From Roseateles sp. XES5 (lineage in GTDB: Bacteria > Pseudomonadota > Alphaproteobacteria > Rhizobiales > Rhizobiaceae), in the NCBI RefSeq assembly GCF_020535545.1, contig NZ_CP084752.1:3499501-3563500 (forward strand): a stretch of DNA of 64,000 bases. The letters are read 5' to 3'. The notes under the pieces were generated by a model, which was not told the DNA's origin, searched no databases, and was given only the letters and a program-made list of their open reading frames with translations. The translations under genes and the position numbers were made by a program. Shown here one piece after another: positions 26,183 through 39,615 of the stretch. Each line of letters starts with the position of its first letter. The first letter of the stretch is position 1.

Positions 26183-28789
26183 ATGACGATGAAGCGGCCG
26201 GGCGAGGACAATCTGCCGATCGTGGACCGCGGCGTGCGGCCGGCGGTGGCGCTCCGCGTCGTGCTGCTCGCCATCGTGCTCGCGGCCTCGGCCGGGGCCT
26301 TCATCTTCTTCAAGAACCAACTCGACAACGAAATCGTGCTCGGCGTTCTCGGCGTTCTCGCCATGGCCGGCATCTTCTTCGTCGTCTCCGCGCTGATCGG
26401 CTTCATCGAGATCATGCCGCAGGCCGCGGGCTCGGACCCGCTGGCGCGCTCCTTTCTCGATTCGCATCCCGACGGCACGGTCGTCACCGACCGCAAGGGC
26501 CGCATCGTCTATGCCAATGCCGCCTATGGCGCGCTGACCGGGGCCAAGGGCGATGCCGAAGTCCAGACGCTGGAAACGCTGCTGTCGCGCAACCGCGACG
26601 CCACCGAAGCCGTCTACCGCCTGACGAACGGCCTGCACGAAGGCAAGGAAGGCGCCGAGGAGTTCCGAGTCCAGAAGGCGCTCAACCCTACGGCCGCCGC
26701 CGGTTCCGGCGCGCACTGGTATCGCCTGAAGGCCCGCGTGCTGCCGGGCCGCGAGAAGGACAAGCAGCCGCTCTACATCTGGCAGATTTCCGACATCACC
26801 TCCGAGCGGGACGACCAGGAGCGCTTCTTCAAGGAATTGCAGAACGCCATCGACTATCTCGACCATGCGCCGGCCGGCTTCTTCTCCGCCGGCCGCAAGG
26901 GCGAGATCGTCTATCTCAATGCGACGCTGGCCGAATGGCTCGGCATCGACCTCACCAAGTTCCAGCCGGGCTCGCTGACGGTTGCCGACGTGGTGGCCGG
27001 CGAGGGGCTGGCGCTCATCCAGTCCGTGCAGGCAGAACCCGGTCTCAAGCGCACGGAAACGCTGGATCTCGACCTGCGCAAGACGAACGGCCAGAGCCTG
27101 CCGGTGCGCATCGTACACCGCGTTTCCTCGATGCGCGACGGTGCGCCCGGCGAGAGCCGCACCATCGTTCTCGCGCGCGAGGAGGGCCGGGAGAGCGACC
27201 AGTCCGCCTCCATCGCCTCGATGCGCTTCACGCGCTTCTTCAACAATACGCCGATGGCCATCGCCTCCGTCGACGGCGGCGGCCGCATCCTGCGCACCAA
27301 CGCGCCGTTCCTGAAGCTCTTCTCCGGTGTCGTCTCGCGCGACGATATCGACCGTGGGGCCAAGCTGGAAACCATCGTGCGCGAGACGGATCGGCTGCGC
27401 CTGCAGTCGGCGCTCGACGCGGCCAAGGACCGGCAGGGGGACATTCCGCCGCTCGATTCGCTGCATCCGGGCGATGACGGCCGCCATTTCCGCTTCTATG
27501 TGAACGCCGTCATCGATCAGAGCGACGAGGCGCCGGAAGAGGCGGCCATCGTCTATGCCGTCGAGATCACCGAGCAGAAGGCGCTCGAGACGCAGATGGC
27601 GCAGACCCAGAAGATGAATGCGGTCGGCACGCTCGCCGGCGGCATCGCGCACGACTTCAACAACGTGCTGACGGCGATCCTGCTGTCCTCCGATCATCTC
27701 CTGCTCTCCGCGCGCCCGTCCGATGCGAGCTTCGCCGATCTCATGGAGATCAAGCGCAACGCCAACCGCGCCGCCGTGCTGGTGCGCCAGTTGCTCGCCT
27801 TCTCGCGCAAGCAGACCATGCGTCCGACCGTGCTCAACCTCACCGACGTCATCGGCGACCTGCGCATGCTCGTCGACCGCATGACGGGCACGAATGTGAA
27901 GATCGACGTCGACTACGGCCGGGATCTCTGGCCGGTGAAGACCGACCTCGGCCAGTTCGAGCAGGTGCTGATCAATCTGGCCGTCAATGCGCGCGACGCC
28001 ATGCCCGACGGCGGCACGATCACCTTCCGTACGCGCAATGTCGAGGCGGAGGAGGCTGCGGCGCGCAACCTTCGCGATCTGCCGGCCGGGGACTATGTGG
28101 AAGTCGAGGTTTGCGACCAGGGCACCGGCATTCCGCCCGAGATCATCGACAAGATCTTCGAGCCCTTCTTCACCACCAAGGAGGCGGGCCGCGGCACGGG
28201 CCTGGGCCTGTCCACGGTCTACGGCTTCGTCAAGCAGTCCGGCGGCTACATCTATCTCGATTCCGAAGTGGGCAAGGGCACGACCTTCCGCATCCTCATG
28301 CCGCGCCATATCGAGGAAGCGGTGCCGACGGAAGCCGGGGCCACCGCGCAGGCCACCGGCGAGCAGCGGCCCGCCGCCGTCGCGCAGGTGCCGGAAAAGG
28401 AACCGCGCGACCTGACGGGCGGTTCGGCCGTGGTTCTGCTCGTCGAGGACGAGGAAGCCGTGCGCCGCGGCGGCAAGCGCATGCTGGAAACGCGCGGCTA
28501 CACCGTGCATGAGGCCGGCTCCGGCGTCGAGGCGCTCGACATCATGGAGGAGCTGAACGGCGCGGTCGACATCGTCGTCTCCGACGTCGTGATGCCCGAA
28601 ATGGACGGCCCGTCTCTGCTGCGCGAGCTGCGCAAGACCTATCCGGACATGAAGTTCATCTTCGTCTCCGGTTATGCCGAGGACGCCTTCGCCCGCAACC
28701 TGCCCGCCGACGCCAAGTTCGGTTTCCTGCCGAAGCCGTTCTCGCTGAAGCAGCTTGCCGAAGCCGTCCGGGAAATGCTGGACGCGTGA
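26183..28789 (+). CDS. cckA: Cell-cycle hybrid histidine kinase CckA
   Basis: Membrane hybrid kinase that, through ChpT, controls phosphorylation of CtrA and CpdR and so cell-cycle progression. Two N-terminal membrane helices (about 17-40 and 52-76) precede PAS-type regions. The HisKA motif [15 protein letters not shown] has its histidine near residue 490. The ATPase motifs are [30 protein letters not shown] and [12 protein letters not shown]. The receiver domain has LLVEDEE, phospho-Asp near residue 801 in [12 protein letters not shown], and KPF. The ATG at 26183 follows GAGGGA; an upstream ATG at 26120 is also open. At 868 residues the length is typical of rhizobial CckA. Confidence 0.95.
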   Translation: MTMKRPGEDNLPIVDRGVRPAVALRVVLLAIVLAASAGAFIFFKNQLDNEIVLGVLGVLAMAGIFFVVSALIGFIEIMPQAAGSDPLARSFLDSHPDGTVVTDRKGRIVYANAAYGALTGAKGDAEVQTLETLLSRNRDATEAVYRLTNGLHEGKEGAEEFRVQKALNPTAAAGSGAHWYRLKARVLPGREKDKQPLYIWQISDITSERDDQERFFKELQNAIDYLDHAPAGFFSAGRKGEIVYLNATLAEWLGIDLTKFQPGSLTVADVVAGEGLALIQSVQAEPGLKRTETLDLDLRKTNGQSLPVRIVHRVSSMRDGAPGESRTIVLAREEGRESDQSASIASMRFTRFFNNTPMAIASVDGGGRILRTNAPFLKLFSGVVSRDDIDRGAKLETIVRETDRLRLQSALDAAKDRQGDIPPLDSLHPGDDGRHFRFYVNAVIDQSDEAPEEAAIVYAVEITEQKALETQMAQTQKMNAVGTLAGGIAHDFNNVLTAILLSSDHLLLSARPSDASFADLMEIKRNANRAAVLVRQLLAFSRKQTMRPTVLNLTDVIGDLRMLVDRMTGTNVKIDVDYGRDLWPVKTDLGQFEQVLINLAVNARDAMPDGGTITFRTRNVEAEEAAARNLRDLPAGDYVEVEVCDQGTGIPPEIIDKIFEPFFTTKEAGRGTGLGLSTVYGFVKQSGGYIYLDSEVGKGTTFRILMPRHIEEAVPTEAGATAQATGEQRPAAVAQVPEKEPRDLTGGSAVVLLVEDEEAVRRGGKRMLETRGYTVHEAGSGVEALDIMEELNGAVDIVVSDVVMPEMDGPSLLRELRKTYPDMKFIFVSGYAEDAFARNLPADAKFGFLPKPFSLKQLAEAVREMLDA

Positions 28790-28794
28790 CGCCG

Positions 28795-29154
28795 TCAGCC
28801 CGGGACCACGCCGCGGCTTGAGACGGAGACCGAATTGCCGTCGGGATCCCTGGCATTGGCGAAGGCATAGTGCGCGGTCTGGTGGATCGGCCCGAAGGCG
28901 AAGCCACGGCCGGCGCTTTCGGCGCAGAATGACGCGACGTCGGCGACTGAGAACACCAGCTTTACCGTGGATTGCCCGATCTTCTGCCCTTTGGCGGCGG
29001 GGTGCAGCATGAGGCTGGCGCCACCGTGCGGATCGATCAGTTCGACGATCCGGTCACCCTCCGCCCGGTGGGCGACGAGCCCGAACAGGCTCGTATAGAA
29101 GCGCTCCGTCGCCTCGACGTCGCGCACATAGAGCAGGATTCGCGTCAGCGGCAT
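28795..29154 (-). CDS. VOC (glyoxalase/bleomycin resistance) family protein
   Basis: Small metalloenzyme-type or binding protein of the vicinal oxygen chelate superfamily. The fold pattern is seen in LTRILLYVRDVEATERFYTSLFGL, the conserved first strand and helix, and in ARDPDGNSVSVSS near the C-terminus, the second half of the paired beta-alpha-beta units. The 119-residue length is one VOC domain. The DPDGN motif without a clear glutamate metal ligand leaves the metal site uncertain. It converges with cckA, the stops being six bases apart. Substrate is unknown. Confidence 0.8.
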   Translation of the reverse strand: MPLTRILLYVRDVEATERFYTSLFGLVAHRAEGDRIVELIDPHGGASLMLHPAAKGQKIGQSTVKLVFSVADVASFCAESAGRGFAFGPIHQTAHYAFANARDPDGNSVSVSSRGVVPG

Positions 29155-29205
29155 GTCGCGCTCCCTGGAGGAAAGCGGCCGACATTCGCCGGCCGCTCCA
29201 TTTAC

Positions 29206-30132
<927 letters not shown>

Positions 30133-30190
30133 GCTGGTTCCTTGGAGAGTCCTGGGAGGAGACGTGCTCGGAATTTTGAGCAAAAAAGTC

Positions 30191-31138
30191 TCATGACAGG
30201 ATTTCGGCCTTCGGCACAAGTGAAAGTGCATTGGCCAGAGCCGCCTGCGACATTTCTTCGGCGACGGCCAGTGGCGAGCGTACGGTGATCGCCGCGGCCG
30301 CCACGCCATGGCGCAGGGCCTCGTCGATCGCGCTGCCGCCCGTCCAGGCGCTGAGAAACCCGGAGGCGAGCGAATCGCCCGCACCGGTGACGTCGCCGAG
30401 CGCTGGAATGTCCGGCGGGATGACGAGTACCGTGCTCTTTTCGTCGAATGCGATCACACCCTTTCCGCCGCGCGTCACCACGCCGGCCGAAAGCCCGGTC
30501 GCGCGCAGCGCCTTCGGCCAGTCGGCCGGATTGTCAGGCGCTTCGCCCGTCAGCGTACGCGCTTCGGCCTCGTTCATGAAGAGAAAGGCGAGGGCGGACA
30601 GGCTTTCGCGGAAGCGCACGACCTTTGCCGGCGAAATGGCGATGCCGGCGATCGGCACGCCGTGGGTTCCGGCGGCCGCGGTCATCGCGGCAAGGGTCTC
30701 GGCGGGCAGGTTCGCGTCCGTCAGGACCAGGCCGGCGGCGCTCATCGCCTCGCGCATCGCCCGCTGCTGCAGGCGGCGCGGCGAGAACAGCCGGTAGAGG
30801 TCCATGTCGGCGAGCGCGATGACGAGATTGCCGTCGCGCTCGATGATCGCGGTATAGCTCGGCGTCGCCCGGTCGAGGAAGGTGAAAGGCGTGTCCTCGA
30901 TGCCCGCCGCATCGGCCGCCGCCGCCACGATGTCGCCGTCGGCATCGCCGCCGCGCGGTGAAACGAGCCGCACCCGGTGGCCGAGCCGCGCCAGGTTGCG
31001 CGCCGCGTTGAACGCGCCGCCGCCCGCCTCCACGAACCAGGAACCCGGGTTGCTGGCGCCCGGCGCCGTCTCGCCGGATATGCGTCCGCGCCTGTCCACA
31101 TGGGCGCCGCCCATCACCAGTATCGTCCTCACGATCAT
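30191..31138 (-). CDS. psuK: Pseudouridine kinase (PfkB family)
   Basis: PfkB-type sugar kinase, expected from operon context to phosphorylate pseudouridine. Typical motifs are the N-terminal GGAHVDRRG and EAGGGAFNAARNLARLGHRVRLVSPRGGD, and the C-terminal anion-hole/base motif DVTGAGDSLASGFL where the aspartate of GAGD is catalytic. Length is 315. The start at 31138 was chosen over one at 31153 because GAAGGAA sits six bases upstream. It is divergent from recA. Substrate identity rests on the adjacent psuG rather than on specificity residues, so another nucleoside or sugar is possible. Confidence 0.88.
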   Translation of the reverse strand: MIVRTILVMGGAHVDRRGRISGETAPGASNPGSWFVEAGGGAFNAARNLARLGHRVRLVSPRGGDADGDIVAAAADAAGIEDTPFTFLDRATPSYTAIIERDGNLVIALADMDLYRLFSPRRLQQRAMREAMSAAGLVLTDANLPAETLAAMTAAAGTHGVPIAGIAISPAKVVRFRESLSALAFLFMNEAEARTLTGEAPDNPADWPKALRATGLSAGVVTRGGKGVIAFDEKSTVLVIPPDIPALGDVTGAGDSLASGFLSAWTGGSAIDEALRHGVAAAAITVRSPLAVAEEMSQAALANALSLVPKAEILS

Positions 31139-31288
31139 CGTCTTCCTTCGCATTCCGCCGGCCGATTCGGGCGCTTCGACCCGTCGCGGCGGCGGCTTTG
31201 TTCCTGTTTCCGCGTCGCTTTTGCCTACCTGAAACGAAAATAGAACACGATCTCGATTCTCAAAGCGATTCAAATGGATGAATGGGCC

Positions 31289-31305
31289 TTGCAGAAAGAG
31301 AACAA
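31289..31305 (+). promoter_or_regulatory. LexA operator of recA (TTG-N11-CAA)
   Basis: TTG at 31289-31291 and CAA at 31303-31305 are separated by exactly 11 bases, the operator form described for Rhizobium etli recA. An overlapping GAAC-N7-GTAC from 31300 partly matches the alphaproteobacterial SOS box. It lies 69 bases before the recA start. Confidence 0.65.
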
Positions 31306-31373
31306 AATGTGTACATAGCTTTCATCGGCGGCTTCGTTGCCTGTCTTGCTTCAATAACCTAAAGGTGGACCAA

Positions 31374-32459
31374 ATGGCACAGAACACTTTGCGGCTCGTA
31401 GAGGATAAAACAGTGGATAAAAGCAAGGCACTCGAAGCGGCTCTCTCCCAGATCGAGCGCTCGTTCGGCAAGGGCTCCATCATGAAGCTCGGTGGCAAGG
31501 ACAGCATCATCGAGGTTGAGACGGTCTCGACGGGGTCGCTCAGCCTCGACGTGGCGCTTGGTATCGGCGGCCTGCCGAAGGGCCGTATCGTCGAAATCTA
31601 TGGTCCGGAAAGCTCGGGCAAGACCACGCTGGCGCTGCAGACGATTTCCGAGTGCCAGAAGAAGGGCGGCATCTGCGCCTTCGTCGACGCGGAACACGCG
31701 CTCGATCCGATCTATGCCCGCAAGCTCGGCGTCGAGCTGGAAAATCTGCTGATCAGCCAGCCCGACACCGGCGAGCAGGCGCTCGAGATCGTGGACGCCC
31801 TGGTGCGCTCCGGCTCGGTGGACCTGATCATCATCGACTCGGTGGCGGCCCTGACGCCCAAGGCCGAACTCGAGGGCGAGATGGGCGACGCACTGCCCGG
31901 CCTGCAGGCCCGCCTGATGAGTCAGGCCCTGCGCAAGCTGACCGCCACCATCAAGAAGACCAACTGCACCGTGGTCTTCATCAACCAGATCCGCATGAAG
32001 ATCGGCGTGATGTTCGGCTCGCCCGAGACCACCACCGGCGGCAATGCCCTGAAGTTCTACGCCTCGGTGCGTCTGGACATCCGCCGCATCGGCTCGATCA
32101 AGAAGGGCGAGGAGGTGATCGGCTCCGAGACCAAGGTCAAGGTCGTCAAGAACAAGGTCTCGCCCCCCTTCAAGACCGCCGAGTTCGACATCCTCTACGG
32201 CGAGGGCATCAGCCGCGAGGGCGAGATCATCGACATGGGCGTGGTGGCCAAGGTGGTGGACAAGTCCGGCGCCTGGTACGCCTACAGCGGCGAGAAGATC
32301 GGCCAGGGCAAGGACAATGCCCGCGAGTTCCTGCGCGAGAACCCCGATATCGCCCGCGAGATCGAGATGACGCTGCGCCAGAATGCCGGCCTGATCGCCG
32401 ACCGCTTCCTCGAGAATGGCGGTCCGGACCCGAACGATGGCGACGACGGCGAACCCTGA
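31374..32459 (+). CDS. recA: Recombinase RecA, with a non-rhizobial central patch
   Basis: DNA strand-exchange protein and LexA co-protease. Walker A GPESSGKT is at residues 77-84, with [12 protein letters not shown] as Walker B and the L2 region [22 protein letters not shown]. Length is 361, typical for rhizobia. The N-terminal 140 residues and the last 35 ([17 protein letters not shown]) read as rhizobial. Between about residues 150 and 325 the sequence ([48 protein letters not shown]) and the near-exclusive CTG leucine codons look betaproteobacterial. The frame stays open across both joints. Function is certain; the mosaic may be recombination or assembly error. Confidence 0.95.
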   Translation: MAQNTLRLVEDKTVDKSKALEAALSQIERSFGKGSIMKLGGKDSIIEVETVSTGSLSLDVALGIGGLPKGRIVEIYGPESSGKTTLALQTISECQKKGGICAFVDAEHALDPIYARKLGVELENLLISQPDTGEQALEIVDALVRSGSVDLIIIDSVAALTPKAELEGEMGDALPGLQARLMSQALRKLTATIKKTNCTVVFINQIRMKIGVMFGSPETTTGGNALKFYASVRLDIRRIGSIKKGEEVIGSETKVKVVKNKVSPPFKTAEFDILYGEGISREGEIIDMGVVAKVVDKSGAWYAYSGEKIGQGKDNAREFLRENPDIAREIEMTLRQNAGLIADRFLENGGPDPNDGDDGEP

Positions 32460-32504
32460 TCGCGCCGGCGCCTTGAGCGCCGCCGCGTAAGCGGAACGGG
32501 AAAA

Positions 32505-32550
32505 CACCGAAACCGGCCTCTTCTTCGCGAAAGGCCGGTTTTTTGGTGTC
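32505..32550 (+). terminator. recA rho-independent terminator
   Basis: Stem AACCGGCCT / AGGCCGGTT with T-run TTTTTT at 32539-32544, extended by outer ACACC/GGTGT pairing. It begins about 45 bases after the recA stop and is a strong intrinsic terminator. Confidence 0.85.
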
Positions 32551-32790
32551 TGGACAGGTGCCGAGGCGGGCGATAAAAGCCTTGGGTTCTCGCGCGCGCC
32601 CCCGGTTTTCGCCGTTCCGCAATTCAGGCGGCAGGCGCGTGCAAATTCGACGGAATTCGCGAATGGATGGCTTGAGAGCCTCCGGGCGGGCACTCCGGCC
32701 GGCGGGGCGGTTTCGTCCTTGCCGAAGGTGACATTGGGTGGATGAGGCGCCGGACTTCGGTGCCGATAATGCTAGGATGAAGGACGCGAT
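32551..32790. other. Intergenic region before alaS
   Basis: About 240 bases after the recA terminator. No gene was recognized; the open frames present have no family or codon support. AATGCTAGGATGAAGGACGC just before the alaS start supplies the ribosome site. No T-box or other leader structure was identified. Confidence 0.5.
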
Positions 32791-35454
<2,664 letters not shown>

Positions 35455-35486
35455 GGCGATCCTTTCCTGATTGAAATCAATGCTGC

Positions 35487-35513
35487 GGCGGGCTCAGGCC
35501 CGCCGTTTCGTTT
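35487..35513 (+). terminator. alaS terminator
   Basis: GGCGGGC, loop TCAG, GCCCGCC followed by GTTTCGTTT, 33 bases after the alaS stop. A seven-bp GC stem with a broken T-run; good intrinsic terminator candidate. Confidence 0.7.
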
Positions 35514-35555
35514 GCGAAGTCTTCAAGGTTTCTGCCTAGCATTCCCGGGCTCGGA

Positions 35556-36785
35556 GTGCGTATTTTGATTGAAGACATCATCAGCATCTCAACCTTGATG
35601 ATCTGCACCTTCCTGTCGACCCTGGTCGTCGGGATTTTCATGTTCCAGGTCTGGTTCACCGACCGGCGCCATGCGGCGGCCGGCTACTGGTGCCTGTCCA
35701 TGTGGGTCGGTGCGCTCTGCACCATTCTCAGCGCGCTTCGCCCGATAGGCTATCCGTTGCTGACGGTCGGCCTCAGCAATGCGCTCGTGGCCCTCGGCTA
35801 TGCGCTGATGTGGGCGGGGTTTCGGGTCTTCGACCGGCGCGCGGTCCATTGGCCGGCGGTGCTGGCCGGGCCTGTCGTCTGGAGCCTTGCCTATCTGTTC
35901 GTGCCGCAGGTTTCCGGTGATGTGAACAACCGTATCATCCTCTCGTCCGTCATCATCACGGCCTATTCGCTCTGGATGGGCATCGACATCTGGCGCGGAC
36001 GGCGCAGCGAACCGCTGCCGTCGCGCACCATGTCTGCGATCTTCTTCCTGACGCACGGCCTCATCTATTCGCTGCGCATTCCCATGGCGGTCATCGCGCC
36101 GGTGCAGCTTGCGCACGGCACGGCCTATTCGCCGTGGTTCGCGCTCTTCTCGTTGGAACTGTTCGCCCATACGATCCTTGCCGCCGTCGCCATGCTGGTG
36201 CTCATCAAGGAACGGGGCGAAGCGCTTTACCGGCAACTTTCGCGTACCGACACGCTGACGGGCATCGCCAATCGCGGCTCCTTCCTCGATGACATGCGCA
36301 TGCACCTGTCCGGCAAGGCCGAGGGCACGCTGATGATTTTCGACCTCGACCGCTTCAAGGCGATCAACGACACCTATGGCCATGTCGCGGGCGATGCGGT
36401 GCTGAAGCGCTTTTCCGCCCGGGTTTCGTCCTGGCTGGAGGAGGGCATGCTGTTCTGCCGCTTCGGCGGGGAGGAGTTTGCCCTCTTCGCGCCGGGTCAC
36501 GGCATCGACCATGCGGAGCGTTTCGCAGAGAGCCTGCGGCGCGAGGTTGCGGCGATGGGCGTTTCGCATGAGGGGCGGGAGATCGGCATTTCCGTCAGCA
36601 TCGGTCTTGCCGATGCCGCGACCTTCGGTACGGATTTCGACCGGCTGCATTCGGCGGCCGACAGCGCGCTCTATGCCGCCAAGGAAGGCGGCCGCAACCG
36701 CGTGATGCGGGCGGCGCCCGCCACCGCGCTCGCTAGCCTTGCCGAACGCATGCGCAAGCCGGCGGCATTGAGCGTAGCCGGCTAA
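35556..36785 (+). CDS. Membrane diguanylate cyclase (GGDEF domain)
   Basis: Makes cyclic-di-GMP from two GTP. The first 210 residues contain about six to seven hydrophobic helices (STLMICTFLSTLVVGIFMF, LLTVGLSNALVALGYALMW, HTILAAVAMLVLI), a membrane sensor of unknown ligand. The C-terminal GGDEF domain has TLTGIANRGSFLDDM, FDLDRFKAINDTYGH and the active-site form FGGEEF, which is catalytically competent in related enzymes. There is no clear RxxD inhibitory site. The given start is a GTG; a TTG at 35565 has better spacing to GGAG and may be the real start. Length is about 409. Confidence 0.88.
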   Translation: MRILIEDIISISTLMICTFLSTLVVGIFMFQVWFTDRRHAAAGYWCLSMWVGALCTILSALRPIGYPLLTVGLSNALVALGYALMWAGFRVFDRRAVHWPAVLAGPVVWSLAYLFVPQVSGDVNNRIILSSVIITAYSLWMGIDIWRGRRSEPLPSRTMSAIFFLTHGLIYSLRIPMAVIAPVQLAHGTAYSPWFALFSLELFAHTILAAVAMLVLIKERGEALYRQLSRTDTLTGIANRGSFLDDMRMHLSGKAEGTLMIFDLDRFKAINDTYGHVAGDAVLKRFSARVSSWLEEGMLFCRFGGEEFALFAPGHGIDHAERFAESLRREVAAMGVSHEGREIGISVSIGLADAATFGTDFDRLHSAADSALYAAKEGGRNRVMRAAPATALASLAERMRKPAALSVAG

Positions 36786-38449
36786 CGATTTGCGATCTCC
36801 GCCAGGGCGGCGTCGACCGTCGGGGGAAATGCGACGCGGGATGCGTGCAGATCGTGCGCCTCGAGCATCCGCCTGAGGTCGGGTTTCAGCCCGGCGATGA
36901 AGACGCGCACGCCGGCCCGCTCCGCCTTGCGCACGAGCCCTTCGATGACGCTGGCGGCGGTCGAATCGAGGAAGGGCACATCGGTGCAATCGAGCACGAA
37001 GTTGCGCCGCCGGTCAGCGATGCGGTCGAGCACCGAACTGACGCTGGCCGCCGCGCCGAAGAAGAAGACGCCGCTGATGCGGTAGACCACGGTATCGGGA
37101 TCGTCCGCCACGACCGGCCGCTCCGGCAGTCCGCTGTCCTCCCCGGCATCCTCGATGGCGCGCACGAGGCGCGGGACGGCTTCCTCGCGAACGGCGACCG
37201 TCTTTCCCATGCGATCGATGAAGAGCACGGCGCCCAGAAGGAAGCCGACGACGATGCCTTCGGTCAGGTCGCGGAAGACGACCAGCAGGAAGGTGACGGC
37301 CAGCACCGCCGCATCGCCCCGCGAGGAGCGCAGGAGCGCGGCGATGGCGGGGCGCTCGACCATGTTGAAGGAGACGACGGCGAGCACGCCGGCAAGCGCG
37401 GCAAGCGGGATATAGCCGGCGAGCGGTGCGGCGACGAGCATGAAGATCAGGAGGAAGGTGGCATGCAGCATGCCGGAGACCGGGCTGGTGGCGCCCGAGC
37501 GCACATTCGTCGCGGTGCGCGCGATGGTGCCGGTCACGCAGATGCCGCCGAACAGCGCCGAGCCGACATTGGCAAAACCCTGGGCGATCAGCTCCATGCT
37601 GGAGCGATGCCGCCGGCCGGTCATGCCATCGGCGACGACAGCCGAGAGCAGCGATTCGATGGCGCCGAGCAGCGCGAAGGCGATGGCGTCCGGCAGGACG
37701 GCGAGCACGAGATCCGGCGAAAAGGACGGAAGCGCGGGCATCGGCAGACTGCGCGGAATGCCGCCGAAGCGGCTGCCGATCGTATCGGCCGGCAGGGAGA
37801 GAAGGGCGGTCGCCGCGGAGGCGACGGCGACCGCGATCAGAAGGTTCGGCCAGGTGGGGCGCAGGCGGCGCAGGACGAGGATGATCGCGATGGTGAGGCC
37901 GGCGACACCGACGGCGGCAGGAGTGACGCTCGCGCGCGCCGCCCAGAGCGCCATCAGCTTTTCGACGATGGGGCCGGGCTCGCGTCCGGCGAGTTTCAGG
38001 CCGAAGAGTTCGCCGATCTGGCTGGCGAAGATGATGACGGCGATGCCCGCCGTGAAGCCGACGGTCACGGGATAGGGAATGAACTTGATGTATTTGCCGA
38101 GCCGCAGATATCCCGCCAGCGCCAGCATGATGCCGGCGAGGAAGGTGGCGAGCAGCAGGCCGTCGACGCCGTGGCGGGCGACCGTTGCCGAGACGAGCAC
38201 GATGAAGGCGCCAGCCGGTCCGCCCACCTGGAAGCGGCTGCCGCCGAGCGCCGAGACCAGGAAACCACCGACGATGGCGGTGTAGAGGCCGCGGTCCGGC
38301 GTGACGCCGGAGGCAATGGCGATCGCCATGGACAGCGGCAGAGCCACGATGGCGACCGTCAAACCGGACAAGGCGTCCGCCCGAAGGCGCGCCGGCCCGT
38401 AACCCTCCGCGAAGACGCTGGCGAGCTTGGGCATCAACGTATCGGTCAT
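36782..38449 (-). CDS. SulP-family anion transporter with STAS domain
   Basis: Inner-membrane secondary transporter of the SLC26/SulP family, likely exchanging or co-transporting sulfate, bicarbonate or other anions. Multiple membrane helices run from residue 25 to 400, with VALPLSMAIAIASGV and PERGLYTAIVGGFL-like segments near the start. The C-terminal cytoplasmic STAS domain (about 430-545) includes FVLDCTDVPFLDSTAASVIEGLV. The start MTDTLMPK at 38449 is preferred; the longer open frame upstream runs into the divergent regulator's promoter. Length 555 is usual. The stop overlaps by four bases the end of the convergent cyclase gene. Substrate cannot be assigned. Confidence 0.88.
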   Translation of the reverse strand: MTDTLMPKLASVFAEGYGPARLRADALSGLTVAIVALPLSMAIAIASGVTPDRGLYTAIVGGFLVSALGGSRFQVGGPAGAFIVLVSATVARHGVDGLLLATFLAGIMLALAGYLRLGKYIKFIPYPVTVGFTAGIAVIIFASQIGELFGLKLAGREPGPIVEKLMALWAARASVTPAAVGVAGLTIAIILVLRRLRPTWPNLLIAVAVASAATALLSLPADTIGSRFGGIPRSLPMPALPSFSPDLVLAVLPDAIAFALLGAIESLLSAVVADGMTGRRHRSSMELIAQGFANVGSALFGGICVTGTIARTATNVRSGATSPVSGMLHATFLLIFMLVAAPLAGYIPLAALAGVLAVVSFNMVERPAIAALLRSSRGDAAVLAVTFLLVVFRDLTEGIVVGFLLGAVLFIDRMGKTVAVREEAVPRLVRAIEDAGEDSGLPERPVVADDPDTVVYRISGVFFFGAAASVSSVLDRIADRRRNFVLDCTDVPFLDSTAASVIEGLVRKAERAGVRVFIAGLKPDLRRMLEAHDLHASRVAFPPTVDAALAEIANR

Positions 38450-38627
38450 GGGCGCCTCGAAAGGCCGGAGGACGGAAGGAGCCCGGCGAATGCATCTCAC
38501 GCCGAGTCGCCCATATTTGCAATGACGGGAGGCAAAGCTCTGCGAAAATTGCAGGGCGCGGCAGAAGCGCAGGATTTGTGAAATCGCCCTGTGCTTGGTT
38601 GAATGCGTTCCGACGAAAGGAAACGGC

Positions 38628-39500
38628 ATGAGTGACAACGAAATCTGGGCCGCCTACGAGAAACGCCTGCTGCGGGTCTCCGCCTATATTTACGAGCATC
38701 TGGACGAGGATCTCGACCTTGACCGGCTGTCGGAAATCGCCTGCCTTTCCGCCCATCACTGGCACCGCGTCTACCGGGCCGTGCACAACGAGACGCTGGC
38801 GACGACCGTGCGCCGGCTTCGTCTGCACCGCGCGGCGGGCGATCTGGTGCGCAGCGAGACCGCCGTCCGGGACATCGCCGCGCGCTGGGGCTACCCCAAC
38901 CTGCAATCCTTCACGCGCGCCTTCGCGGCCTTCTACGGCATGCCGCCTGCGCGCTACCGCAAGGAAGGGTCCCATCGCGCCTTCGAAACCCATTGCGAAA
39001 GGGAGTCCCCCCGCATGTTCGACGTGACCGTCCGTACCCTTCCCGAGCAGACGCTGCTCGGCGTTCCCCATTCCGGGTCCTATATGGGCATCGGCAAGGC
39101 CTTCGAGGCGCTTTACGGCGCCTTGTTTTCCCGCAACATCTTCCAGCCGGACATGCGCATGGTCGGCGTCTTCCTCGACGATCCCGATCTGGTGGCGGAG
39201 GAAAAGCTGCGCTCCTTCGCCTGCGTCACCGCGTCGGGCGACGTGTCGGCGGAAGCGCCGCTTGTGCGCCGTACGCTTGCCGGCGGCGACTACGCTGTCC
39301 TGCGCCACAAGGGGCCCTATGCCAATATGGGGTCGGCCTATCGCTGGCTCTACGGCACCTGGCTTCCGGCGTCCGGCCGCTCGATCCGCGACGAAGTGAT
39401 GTTCGAATCCTATCTCAACAACCCGCGCGAGGTGCCGCCGAACGAACTCGTCACGGAAATCTGCCTGCCGCTCCAGCCGGCGGTCGAAGCGGCGGCCTGA
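38628..39500 (+). CDS. AraC-type regulator with GyrI-like effector domain
   Basis: Transcription regulator of the Rob/SoxS-like class with a C-terminal ligand-binding fold. Residues about 15-105 are two helix-turn-helix units (LDRLSEIACLSAHHWHRVYRAV and VRDIAARWGYPNLQSFTRAFAAFYGMPPARYR). Residues about 135-288 are a GyrI/SOUL-type effector domain with RTLPEQTLLGVPHSGSYMGIG and a C-terminal CLPLQP. Such proteins usually sense hydrophobic or cationic compounds. The ATG at 38628 follows AAAGGAAA. It is divergent from the SulP gene, whose promoter it might control, but no operator was recognized. A GC stem follows the stop. Confidence 0.88.
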   Translation: MSDNEIWAAYEKRLLRVSAYIYEHLDEDLDLDRLSEIACLSAHHWHRVYRAVHNETLATTVRRLRLHRAAGDLVRSETAVRDIAARWGYPNLQSFTRAFAAFYGMPPARYRKEGSHRAFETHCERESPRMFDVTVRTLPEQTLLGVPHSGSYMGIGKAFEALYGALFSRNIFQPDMRMVGVFLDDPDLVAEEKLRSFACVTASGDVSAEAPLVRRTLAGGDYAVLRHKGPYANMGSAYRWLYGTWLPASGRSIRDEVMFESYLNNPREVPPNELVTEICLPLQPAVEAAA

Positions 39501-39507
39501 CGAAAAG

Positions 39508-39527
39508 GGGCGGGTGAAAGCCCGCCC
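39508..39527 (+). terminator. Possible terminator hairpin after the AraC/GyrI gene
   Basis: GGGCGGG, loop TGAAAG, CCCGCCC, seven bases after the regulator stop. There is no T-run, so it is a weak intrinsic terminator, but it could protect the 3' end. Confidence 0.4.
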
Positions 39528-39540
39528 TGCACCGGATGTC

Positions 39541-39615
39541 GACATGCTCTAAATTCTTTTGTTTTCGTTTGTCTTTTCGGGAAAACCGGTTCCCACTTTT
39601 CCCTGACAAACTCTA
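39541..39615 (-). repeat. Dispersed intergenic repeat, copy 2
   Basis: Reverse-oriented counterpart of the repeat at 24679-24752, with one substitution and one extra base. On the minus strand it begins with TAG, which is the stop codon of the glutathione transferase gene, exactly as copy 1 begins with the stop codon of the phosphotransferase gene. It ends at AGAGCATGTC and lacks the long hairpin that follows copy 1. Confidence 0.9.

Noticed and set aside
26012..28510. Minus-strand open frame of over 800 codons opposite cckA
   Set aside because: Shadow of cckA, whose kinase and receiver motifs are complete on the plus strand.
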